From an uncultured Roseiflexaceae bacterium (lineage in GTDB: Bacteria > Chloroflexota > Chloroflexia > Chloroflexales > Roseiflexaceae), in assembly GCA_903932805.1 (NCBI GenBank), contig CAIZHO010000333.1, forward strand, positions 1-6,309: DNA of 6,309 nucleotides, given 5' to 3'. The first letter of the stretch is position 1. Each line of letters starts with the position of its first letter. The position numbers and the translations under genes were made by a program. Shown here piece by piece: positions 1-5,602 of the stretch. The notes below the pieces were generated by a model. That model saw only the letters and a list, made by a program, of their open reading frames with translations, did not search any database and was not told where the DNA came from.

Positions 1-1523
1 GTATTCTGCCGATATCAGCGCCGTACGTGTCGGCACGCTGGGCGACATCGGGTCCGTACGAGTATTTTGTTGCAGCCCTTGCGTTGACCGTGCCCATGCA
101 ATTTCTGACATGGGTGTATATCTGTTTGCCGTTATTTCATGGGGTGTTTTTTGCACTCGTGTTGTATTACGGTATTGTTGTCCTCTACGGCAATTTTCGC
201 TATGCTCTCCATGGTTTTATTGCCGCCGCGCTCGTGTTGTTGATCCTCGGCGATTCGCAGTATGGACCATTGCATGTTTCATTGTTACGCTTTGCAGAAG
301 CCGAAACTGTCTTTATAGCGAGTGCAATACCGCTCTTTCTGGTCGAGTCGTATGTATTGCTCCGTTCGCCACGACTGCGTAATCTCCTCATCGTGACCAT
401 GATTTTGGTTGCATCAATCGGGTTAACGACTTCTGGCTATCTGCTCATCTTGATGGTGAACTGCATTGTTGCCGTGGCTGTGTTGTCTTTTGTGACCAAC
501 GCACGCTTGCAGCACCCGCAGTGGATTCTGCTCTGGATCAACGAATCGTCGATGCGTGTGGTCATGTTACTGTGTAGCACGTTGCCTGTATTGGGCTATT
601 CGGTGTGGCTCCAGGTACCTGGTTCTGGTACCCCCACGACTACCAGCCTGCCAAAAACAGTATGGCCAGTGGATTTCTGGGGACAGGTAGCATTGTTGCA
701 GACACCTCTGTTTCCCTTTACGACGGTGCTCATCGGGGCAACCGTGGTGATCGGGCTTTTCGTCCTCCGTCCCCGACTCCGTCGCCTGGTAGTCTTGTTC
801 TATGCTGCGTTAATTCTGGGGTATCTCAATCCATTAGTCGCTCCTCGTGTCATTCAGTACATTACGCAGCCCAATACGTACTGGCAGATGTTCTATCTCG
901 CAGTGCCACTGTTATTGATTGGTGTTGTCTCGGCCAGCGCATCACGGTTTCTGCGCTATCAGTTTCCGCGTTGGCGACAATTTGCGCTGATGTTCGCGGT
1001 GCTCTGCTACGTTGCCGTGTTATCCGATTCTCCTTCATCGTTGTTGCGCCAGACGCACGAACTCAGCAGTGAACGTATCGCCGAAGCAGGGCTTGAGCGG
1101 GCTTTGTGGAAGGTGTCATTGCCCGATTATGCCGTTGCCGAAAAAGTCTCGAGCATTGCCCCGCCCGGCCCAATGCTTGCACCGGAGGTGATAGCAGGTC
1201 CGATGGTAGTGATTTCTGCCCAGCATCCGCAACTTGCAGTCCGCTCTGAAGCAGAATTGTTTTGGGCTGATCTCGAGCAAAACCGCGAGCAGATGACCGC
1301 ACGCGTTCAATCTGCGGTATTCTTAGATGGTCACAACCAAAACAACCGCTCCTTCCTCGAGTCTGAACTCCGCGCAGAAGCGCAGCGCATTCGTACGATC
1401 GTAGTACGGTCGACCGTTTACCAGCGTTCAGATGTGCGCACGTTGCTGGATTCGTACGCATTCGAGCAGGTAGGGATGCAGGGACTGTATACCATTTTGG
1501 TCAGAACTCCTGACCCCAAATAA
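1..1523 (+). CDS. Multi-pass membrane protein, DUF6077-like, 5'-truncated by window edge
   Basis: The reading frame (codons from base 3) is open to the left edge and ends at TAA 1521-1523. The first in-frame start inside the window, GTG at 27, has no Shine-Dalgarno before it, so the true start is probably upstream and this is a partial gene. Residue numbers here count from that GTG. Residues 1-335 hold about nine or ten hydrophobic segments (for example near 35-54, 94-111, 118-156, 177-195, 229-248, 253-272, 285-303 and 316-333), so this part lies in the cytoplasmic membrane. Residues 335-498 form a soluble tail. The NTYWQMFY block at 283-290 before a membrane segment, and the tail with LAPEVIAGPM near 384-393, resemble DUF6077-type proteins as I recall them. 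That family has no established activity known to me. A GT39/GT83-like or other polytopic envelope enzyme is an alternative, because the N-terminus where catalytic acids would lie is missing. Coding status is firm; the family call is moderate. Confidence 0.8.
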   Translation, partial: ILPISAPYVSARWATSGPYEYFVAALALTVPMQFLTWVYICLPLFHGVFFALVLYYGIVVLYGNFRYALHGFIAAALVLLILGDSQYGPLHVSLLRFAEAETVFIASAIPLFLVESYVLLRSPRLRNLLIVTMILVASIGLTTSGYLLILMVNCIVAVAVLSFVTNARLQHPQWILLWINESSMRVVMLLCSTLPVLGYSVWLQVPGSGTPTTTSLPKTVWPVDFWGQVALLQTPLFPFTTVLIGATVVIGLFVLRPRLRRLVVLFYAALILGYLNPLVAPRVIQYITQPNTYWQMFYLAVPLLLIGVVSASASRFLRYQFPRWRQFALMFAVLCYVAVLSDSPSSLLRQTHELSSERIAEAGLERALWKVSLPDYAVAEKVSSIAPPGPMLAPEVIAGPMVVISAQHPQLAVRSEAELFWADLEQNREQMTARVQSAVFLDGHNQNNRSFLESELRAEAQRIRTIVVRSTVYQRSDVRTLLDSYAFEQVGMQGLYTILVRTPDPK

Positions 1524-1534
1524 TCCCAAGGAAC

Positions 1535-1539
1535 GGAGG
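1535..1539 (+). promoter_or_regulatory. Shine-Dalgarno site of the NIPSNAP gene
   Basis: GGAGG lies five bases before the ATG at 1545. It sits in the 21-base gap after the membrane-protein stop and fixes the start of the NIPSNAP gene. Confidence 0.8.
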
Positions 1540-1544
1540 CACTC

Positions 1545-1874
1545 ATGGTGTATGAATTGCGGACGTACTGGGCACATCCCGGCAAAGAAGAGGCCATGCA
1601 TGCGCGCTTTGCCAACCACACCATCAACCTGTTCCGTGCTCACGGCATCACGGTTGTGGGATTTTGGTCGCCCGTTGCTGCACGAGAGCTTCATGGTGAT
1701 TTGGTCTATCTGCTGGCTTACCCGTCCCACCCAGAACGGGAGCGCATGTTCAACGCCTTTCGTGATGACCCACGCTGGCACGCAGCCAAAGCAGCCAGTG
1801 AAGTCGATGGCGTGTTGGTCGCCCGCGTTGACAGTGTCATGATGGATCCCACCAGCTATTCTCCAATGCAATAG
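1545..1874 (+). CDS. NIPSNAP-family protein
   Basis: This is a complete 109-residue protein, the usual length for a single-domain bacterial NIPSNAP (a dimeric alpha/beta ferredoxin-like barrel fold). Recognisable family features are the N-terminal strand YELRTY at residues 3-8, the PGK turn at 12-14, a helix ending in RAHGITVVGFW at 31-41, the GDLVYLLAYPS strand at 51-61 and the FRDDPRW segment at 72-78. There is no signal peptide or membrane segment, so it should be cytoplasmic. Bacterial NIPSNAP proteins rarely have a known reaction and often sit beside catabolic or oxidoreductase genes. Here the gene is followed 13 bases later by an SDR gene, which suggests the two are translated from one transcript. 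Its start is set by a GGAGG five bases upstream. The family is well supported; the specific function is unknown. Confidence 0.88.
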   Translation: MVYELRTYWAHPGKEEAMHARFANHTINLFRAHGITVVGFWSPVAARELHGDLVYLLAYPSHPERERMFNAFRDDPRWHAAKAASEVDGVLVARVDSVMMDPTSYSPMQ

Positions 1875-1887
1875 AATCGAGCGTTCC

Positions 1888-2892
1888 ATGCAGGTATTAA
1901 TCATTGGTGGCACGGGTACCATCAGCCGTGCGATTGTGCGTGAGTTGCTGGTCCAAGGTCATTCGGTGACTGTGTACAACCGCGGTTTGCGCACCGATGC
2001 TCCGCCGCCCGAAGTCGAAGTCATCCGTGGTGATCGGTCGCAGCGTGCGTCCTTCGAAGCAACGCTCCAACGGCGCACATTTGACGTTGCGATAGACATG
2101 ATTTCGTTCACCGCAGACGATGCCGTCTCCACGATCCGTGCGTTACCCAACATCGGACAGCTTATCCAAACATCGACCGTCATGACCTATGGTCCACCGT
2201 TCACCGCACTGTTTCAGGATGTTGATGCCCCCCTCAACGGCCGCTATGACGGCGGATATGGTGCCGGCAAAGTCGCTGCTGATGAGTATTTGCTCGGTCA
2301 AGCAGCGGCAGGCGGTACCCCTGTTACCATCGTGAAACCGTCGTTTACCTTTGGTCCCGGGCAACCACTCTTTCGCCAAGTCGATTGGGGTACCACCTGG
2401 ATCGATCGTCTGCGCAAAGGCAAACCCATCATCGAGGCGAACGAAGGCGACAATTACTTTCAGTTTCTTCCTGCTGCTGATGCTGCCCGCGCCTATGTGG
2501 CATTGTGTGGCATGCAGGCGGCACACCAGCGCATCGTCCACGTCGTCAACCCTACGCCAACCACCTGGCATCAATGGCACACCATAGCCGCTGAGGCGCT
2601 TGGGGTGCAGCTCCAGACTGTGTCGGTACCATGGGATGTCTTGGTCGCCGCTGATGCGAAACGCTACAGTGCATTGACGACGTGTTTGGGGCATACCCAA
2701 ATCTTTTCACCACAATCGTTGCTTGACCTCGTCCCCGATTGGCAACCCCAAATTCCATTGTCTGCTGCTGTCGCCGAGACCATCGAGTGGCTCACCGCAA
2801 ATCATCGTATAGATGACTGCGCAACGGACCCGCTCGAAGATCGGATTATTGCAGCAATGCGCCAGCTCCGCGGTACGTTCCAGACTGCATAG
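1888..2892 (+). CDS. NAD(P)-dependent epimerase/dehydratase-like atypical SDR
   Basis: This is a complete 334-residue protein with an N-terminal Rossmann fold. The dinucleotide loop is GGTGTIS at 7-13 (GxxGxxS in place of the more common GxxGxxG). NRG at 31-33 at the end of the second strand is an arginine that often favours NADP. QTSTVMTYG at 94-102 matches the active-site serine/threonine strand. YGAGK at 124-128 is the YxxxK catalytic pair, Tyr124 and Lys128. DxxRAY-type residues near 198-203 and HVVNPTPTTWHQW at 218-230 match the substrate-side half of sugar-nucleotide-type extended SDRs, including the 'TW' block. It should catalyse NAD(P)-linked oxidation, epimerisation or dehydration of an unknown, possibly sugar-like substrate in the cytoplasm. 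The start is ATG at 1888, 13 bases after the NIPSNAP stop. The Shine-Dalgarno there is weak (only CGAG is visible), consistent with translational coupling. The stop is TAG 2890-2892. The family is firm; the substrate is not known. Confidence 0.9.
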   Translation: MQVLIIGGTGTISRAIVRELLVQGHSVTVYNRGLRTDAPPPEVEVIRGDRSQRASFEATLQRRTFDVAIDMISFTADDAVSTIRALPNIGQLIQTSTVMTYGPPFTALFQDVDAPLNGRYDGGYGAGKVAADEYLLGQAAAGGTPVTIVKPSFTFGPGQPLFRQVDWGTTWIDRLRKGKPIIEANEGDNYFQFLPAADAARAYVALCGMQAAHQRIVHVVNPTPTTWHQWHTIAAEALGVQLQTVSVPWDVLVAADAKRYSALTTCLGHTQIFSPQSLLDLVPDWQPQIPLSAAVAETIEWLTANHRIDDCATDPLEDRIIAAMRQLRGTFQTA

Positions 2893-2926
2893 AAAACGCG
2901 CGCCGCGCGCCGCTGCCATGCATCAC

Positions 2927-2944
2927 AACAGCGGTAACAGCGGT
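2927..2944. repeat. Two-copy tandem repeat of a 9-base unit
   Basis: AACAGCGGT occurs twice head to tail (2927-2935 and 2936-2944) in the convergent gap, after a GC-rich run at about 2897-2914. With only two copies it may be chance. No function is assigned. Confidence 0.4.
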
Positions 2945-2983
2945 GGTCACCCACTGGATTGCCCCGCGTCGTTCAAAACAAAA

Positions 2984-3008
2984 CGCCCGTTGCCACTGGC
3001 AACGGGCG
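2984..3008. terminator. Bidirectional Rho-independent terminator between convergent genes
   Basis: There is a perfect 11-bp stem, CGCCCGTTGCC (2984-2994) with GGCAACGGGCG (2998-3008), closed by a 3-base ACT loop. On the minus strand the stem is followed at once by TTTTGTTTTG (complement of 2974-2983), a good U tract 10 bases after the hydrolase stop at 3019. On the + strand a TTTTT run (3015-3019) follows after six bases, a weaker tail that could end the SDR transcript. The position between two converging operons fits shared use. Confidence 0.88.
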
Positions 3009-3018
3009 GTTCCATTTT

Positions 3019-4062
3019 TCAGCGCAGCACCCGTGCCAAGAACGGGTATGCGGCGGTCCCGTGGATCTCGTGACGCCCCTCGAAGAAATCCGTTTCGACC
3101 TGCTGACTCGCACCAAACACCGCATAGTGCGCCATCGTCTGTTGTGTGGCGCTTCGGACTGATGCAATCGGGAAGATCGGATCCTGTATGCCTGATTCGA
3201 TCAACAGCGCGCGTGGTGCCAACAATGCAAGAAGGTCGGTCATTTCGCCATGTGCCGCTAACCCGGGCACGACATTACACGCACAATGGTGCATCGCAAA
3301 AATGCTCTCGCGCCAATTCGACACATATCCGCTGATGACCATTGCTTTGATACGGGTGTCGACTGCCGCAGAAAACAATGTGTGCATCCCGCCGCCCGAG
3401 ATCCCCATTGCTCCGAGGCGGTCTGTGTCAATGTCGCTACGGGTCCCGAGATAATCCACCAGCCGCACTGCATCGTGGACCCGCATGGCCGGGACCGAGC
3501 TGCCCAAGTGGAACGCCAACATCGCGGTATGGTGGCATGGATTGGGCTCTTGTTGTCCCATTGCCCGATTTAAGTGCGCAAAATCAGTCGTCCGTTCACC
3601 AAAGCAGGTAATCTCAGGAGCAACCACGGTGAATCCCGCACGACATAACGCAACACCAAAATCACGATGATAGCCATCCGGCACCGAGCGCTCCGTGCCA
3701 TCTTCCCAGCGCCCGACGATGTCGGCTACGCCATACCCATGCCCTGCAAACGCCAAGACAGTCGCCGGGTTACGGGTGTGTTTGGGGTGCAGGATATACA
3801 CCGGCATGAGGGTTTTTGGCCCGGTGCGGATGATGAGCTTTTCTCGCACATATGTCCCCCGATCGACACGCTCGAGGACGTGCGCTTCAAAAGGTACCCG
3901 TGCAAAGCGCGCCAGTCCGAGTGTCTCTGCAAATGCAGCCCGTGCACCAGACTGCCACGCCCGTGCGCTCTGTTCATCCGTTGCACGGAACGCATGTGGG
4001 GCAGCATCAGGTTGATACCATGGCCAGAGGGTATTGGCTGGTTGGATGTCAGGATGCTTCAT
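3019..4062 (-). CDS. Alpha/beta hydrolase (Abhydrolase_7 / acetyl-xylan-esterase-like)
   Basis: This is a complete 347-residue enzyme without a signal peptide. It has the alpha/beta-hydrolase core after a roughly 80-residue N-terminal region. The oxyanion-side strand is AFAGHGYG at 104-111. The nucleophile elbow is GISGGG at 220-225 with Ser222. The acid is Asp294 in ESGIQDPIFP, and the base is His331 in FEGRHEIHG. A conserved-looking HHCACNVVPG block at 258-267 and LLAPRALLIESG at 280-291 match the PF12715-type family as I recall it. It should hydrolyse an ester (or a similar acyl bond) in the cytoplasm; the substrate is unknown. The ATG at 4062 overlaps the stop of the upstream serine-hydrolase gene as ATGA and has GAGGAG five bases before it, so the start is well defined and the two products are likely coupled. 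A dienelactone-hydrolase-like or peptidase role is possible but less fitting. Confidence 0.9.
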   Translation of the reverse strand: MKHPDIQPANTLWPWYQPDAAPHAFRATDEQSARAWQSGARAAFAETLGLARFARVPFEAHVLERVDRGTYVREKLIIRTGPKTLMPVYILHPKHTRNPATVLAFAGHGYGVADIVGRWEDGTERSVPDGYHRDFGVALCRAGFTVVAPEITCFGERTTDFAHLNRAMGQQEPNPCHHTAMLAFHLGSSVPAMRVHDAVRLVDYLGTRSDIDTDRLGAMGISGGGMHTLFSAAVDTRIKAMVISGYVSNWRESIFAMHHCACNVVPGLAAHGEMTDLLALLAPRALLIESGIQDPIFPIASVRSATQQTMAHYAVFGASQQVETDFFEGRHEIHGTAAYPFLARVLR

Positions 4063-5444
4063 AACCGCTCCTCGGTGATACGCGGATTTGCCCGCCCACC
4101 AATACGCATGTATTGGATTGTTCCATCGCTGTCTCGGATAAAATCGCCGACTTCGCCACGGCGTGGTTCATCCAAACAGAGAAAGGTGTCATCACCGATA
4201 AACTGCGTGCGGATATCGGGTACTGGTGGACCCGCAGGAGTCGTCGGAGTGGGGAACCCGCCCCGTGGATGTTCGTGGATAACCAACCCCGCTTGCCAGG
4301 TACTCACGCGAAACGACGACAACAGATTTTGGTAAGTTCCGGTGTATGCAACGAGCTCTTCTGTTGCACGCGTCTGAACGGTCGGGGGCGCGGGGGTGTA
4401 GTCGAGATAAAGCGCCAGTGCAGAGCTCCATGCAGCATCGTGAACAATGTTCCCCAAGTCGCTGTTGGTCAGGATTGCGATGGCAAAGTTCCGCTCGGGG
4501 ACGAATCGGAACAATGCTTTTTGCCCTTTTGTTGCACCACCATGCCCAAAACTGCTGAATGGTCCGTGGTTGCGGCCAAACCAACTCAGCCCCATATCTC
4601 CACGTCCCCCTGCACTGAGCTGTGTCGTCCGCATCGCACCGAGCGTCTCGGGACGGAGGATGCCTGCGCCATCACCGAGGTGAAACGTGGCATACCGCAT
4701 CATCGTCTCGGTGCTACATAGTACCCCACCAATCCCATTTGTGGCTCGTCCGACCGACCAGGGATGCGCAACGGTTGCAACACCGTCCCATGTCAAATGA
4801 CCGACGGCATACGAACGAGTCATCACTGCATCGTCAGGATAAAAGAACGCTTCGTGCATCCCAAGTGGGCCGAACAGCCGCAGCGAAGCAAGTAGTTCAT
4901 AGCTCTGCTTATGAATTACTTCGAGTAACCGCGCTGCTATGTGAAAGCCACCGTTGCAATATGACGAAACAACGCCCAACGGAGTAACCTGCGGTATGCG
5001 CGCCAGGCTTTTGACCATTTTGTCTAATGCATCGTTGCCGTTGCCGTACTGATTGAAGTAATCGCCCATCCATCCGCCGGTATGCGTCAACAGATGACGG
5101 GTGGTGACACGACTCGCCACACTCTCGTCCGCCAACTTCAATGACGGCAGGTAGGCCCGCACCGGCGTATCGAGGTCGAGACGCCCCGCTTCAACAAGCT
5201 GCATCAGTAATGTGGCAGTCATGGTTTTGGTTATTGAGCCAATCTGAAACAGCGTTGACCCGGTCACTGGCAACGGATGCTCGACGTTCGTTACGCCAAA
5301 GCCGGCACTCCATTGTTCGTCGCCGAACTTTACGGCGACGGATACACCCGGGACATTGAGTCTCTTCATGTCGGCAACGATACCTTCGCCCAACGCGCGA
5401 AAGCGTTTATCCTTGATTTTTTTCAGGGCACTGTCACGATTCAT
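4059..5444 (-). CDS. Beta-lactamase-fold serine hydrolase (class C / PF00144) with C-terminal extension
   Basis: This is a complete 461-residue protein. The penicillin-binding/class-C fold spans roughly 18-345. The nucleophile motif is SITK at 70-73 (Ser70, Lys73). The second motif is YCN at 162-164, the equivalent of YxN. The third motif is HGG at 301-303, where true class-C beta-lactamases have KTG. Blocks such as LLTHTGGW at 118-125 and FGPLGMHEAFFYPDD at 191-205 are typical of the esterase and peptidase-like members. Residues from about 360 (YTGTYQNL at 367-374) form an extra C-terminal domain like the lipocalin-type tails seen in this group, with a Pro/Gly-rich stretch at 394-409. The N-terminus is charged with no signal peptide, so the protein is probably cytoplasmic. 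An esterase, D-aminopeptidase or amide hydrolase acting on small substrates is more likely than antibiotic resistance. GGTGAGG five bases before the ATG fixes the start. It is the first gene of the two-gene operon. Confidence 0.9.
   Translation of the reverse strand: MNRDSALKKIKDKRFRALGEGIVADMKRLNVPGVSVAVKFGDEQWSAGFGVTNVEHPLPVTGSTLFQIGSITKTMTATLLMQLVEAGRLDLDTPVRAYLPSLKLADESVASRVTTRHLLTHTGGWMGDYFNQYGNGNDALDKMVKSLARIPQVTPLGVVSSYCNGGFHIAARLLEVIHKQSYELLASLRLFGPLGMHEAFFYPDDAVMTRSYAVGHLTWDGVATVAHPWSVGRATNGIGGVLCSTETMMRYATFHLGDGAGILRPETLGAMRTTQLSAGGRGDMGLSWFGRNHGPFSSFGHGGATKGQKALFRFVPERNFAIAILTNSDLGNIVHDAAWSSALALYLDYTPAPPTVQTRATEELVAYTGTYQNLLSSFRVSTWQAGLVIHEHPRGGFPTPTTPAGPPVPDIRTQFIGDDTFLCLDEPRRGEVGDFIRDSDGTIQYMRIGGRANPRITEERL
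4068..4073 (-). promoter_or_regulatory. Shine-Dalgarno of the alpha/beta hydrolase, inside the upstream gene
   Basis: On the minus strand GAGGAG stands five bases before the ATG at 4062. It lies within the last codons of the serine-hydrolase gene. Together with the ATGA stop/start overlap it points to coupled translation. Confidence 0.8.
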
Positions 5445-5449
5445 GTGAA

Positions 5450-5456
5450 CCTCACC
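5450..5456 (-). promoter_or_regulatory. Shine-Dalgarno of the serine-hydrolase gene
   Basis: On the minus strand GGTGAGG ends five bases before the ATG at 5444. It supports this start over any internal one and gives the charged, signal-less N-terminus. Confidence 0.7.
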
Positions 5457-5469
5457 GATAGCAATTCAG

Positions 5470-5484
5470 GTACTCATATAGTAC
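5470..5484. repeat. Short inverted repeat, possible operator
   Basis: GTACT (5470-5474) and AGTAC (5480-5484) form a perfect 5-bp inverted repeat around CATAT. It lies over the candidate minus-strand -10 box, where a repressor would block the hydrolase operon. The arms are short, so chance is quite possible. Confidence 0.35.
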
Positions 5485-5503
5485 GACCTTTTTGTGTATT
5501 GAA
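5475..5503 (-). promoter_or_regulatory. Candidate promoter for the hydrolase operon
   Basis: On the minus strand a -35-like TTCAAT (5503-5498) is separated by 17 bases from a -10-like TATATG (5480-5475). This would give a leader of about 20-25 bases before the ATG at 5444. Both boxes are imperfect matches to the sigma-70 consensus, so the call rests on spacing and position. Confidence 0.35.
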
Positions 5504-5537
5504 CAGCTCTCTACAGCCTGCAAAATCGCGTAGTCTT

Positions 5538-5545
5538 CACATGTG
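5538..5545. repeat. 8-base palindrome in the divergent control region
   Basis: CACATGTG is a perfect palindrome lying 14-21 bases upstream of the extended -10 of the + strand gene, about where a regulator or the -35 region would be. It is too short to name a binding protein. Confidence 0.3.
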
Positions 5546-5558
5546 CAAACAAAAAGAT

Positions 5559-5567
5559 TGGTATACT
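5559..5567 (+). promoter_or_regulatory. Extended -10 promoter of the TIM-barrel gene
   Basis: TGGTATACT is a TGn plus TATACT extended -10 element, with five of six bases matching TATAAT. It lies 35 bases before the ATG at 5603 and gives a leader of about 28-30 bases. No -35 stands at the usual 17-base spacing; TTCACA (5536-5541) is 20 bases away. An extended -10 promoter, or one that needs an activator, would fit that. Confidence 0.5.
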
Positions 5568-5589
5568 AGATAGAGTATTCGTATAAGCC

Positions 5590-5595
5590 GAGGAG
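5590..5595 (+). promoter_or_regulatory. Shine-Dalgarno deciding the start of the TIM-barrel gene
   Basis: GAGGAG is seven bases before ATG 5603. A second ATG at 5598, in another frame, is only two bases away from it and opens a frame without family resemblance. The site therefore selects 5603. Confidence 0.75.
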
Positions 5596-5602
5596 CAATG
5601 CA

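Noticed and set aside
611..622. Perfect 12-base palindrome CCAGGTACCTGG
   Set aside because: It is inside the membrane-protein coding region, isolated, and explained by codons plus the general abundance of GGTACC.
1428..1922. Minus-strand open frame of 164 codons across the NIPSNAP gene
   Set aside because: It runs through two genes and the gap between them. The + strand NIPSNAP frame has the family pattern and a strong Shine-Dalgarno.
2897..2914. GC-rich run of alternating CG/GC in the convergent gap
   Set aside because: It does not form a perfect hairpin and has no T tract after it; the true terminator is at 2984-3008.
3667..4335. Long + strand open frame of 222 codons antisense to the hydrolase pair
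   Set aside because: It lies opposite two well-supported genes, its translation is rich in Arg, Pro and Cys with no family features, and no good Shine-Dalgarno is seen.
4113..4721. + strand open frame of 202 codons antisense to the serine hydrolase
   Set aside because: It is a shadow of the PF00144-type gene, which has clear SxTK and YxN motifs; the antisense product looks like nothing known to me.
4059..5444. Antibiotic-resistance beta-lactamase
   Set aside because: The KTG motif is absent, there is no signal peptide, and the C-terminal extension fits the esterase/peptidase-like branch.
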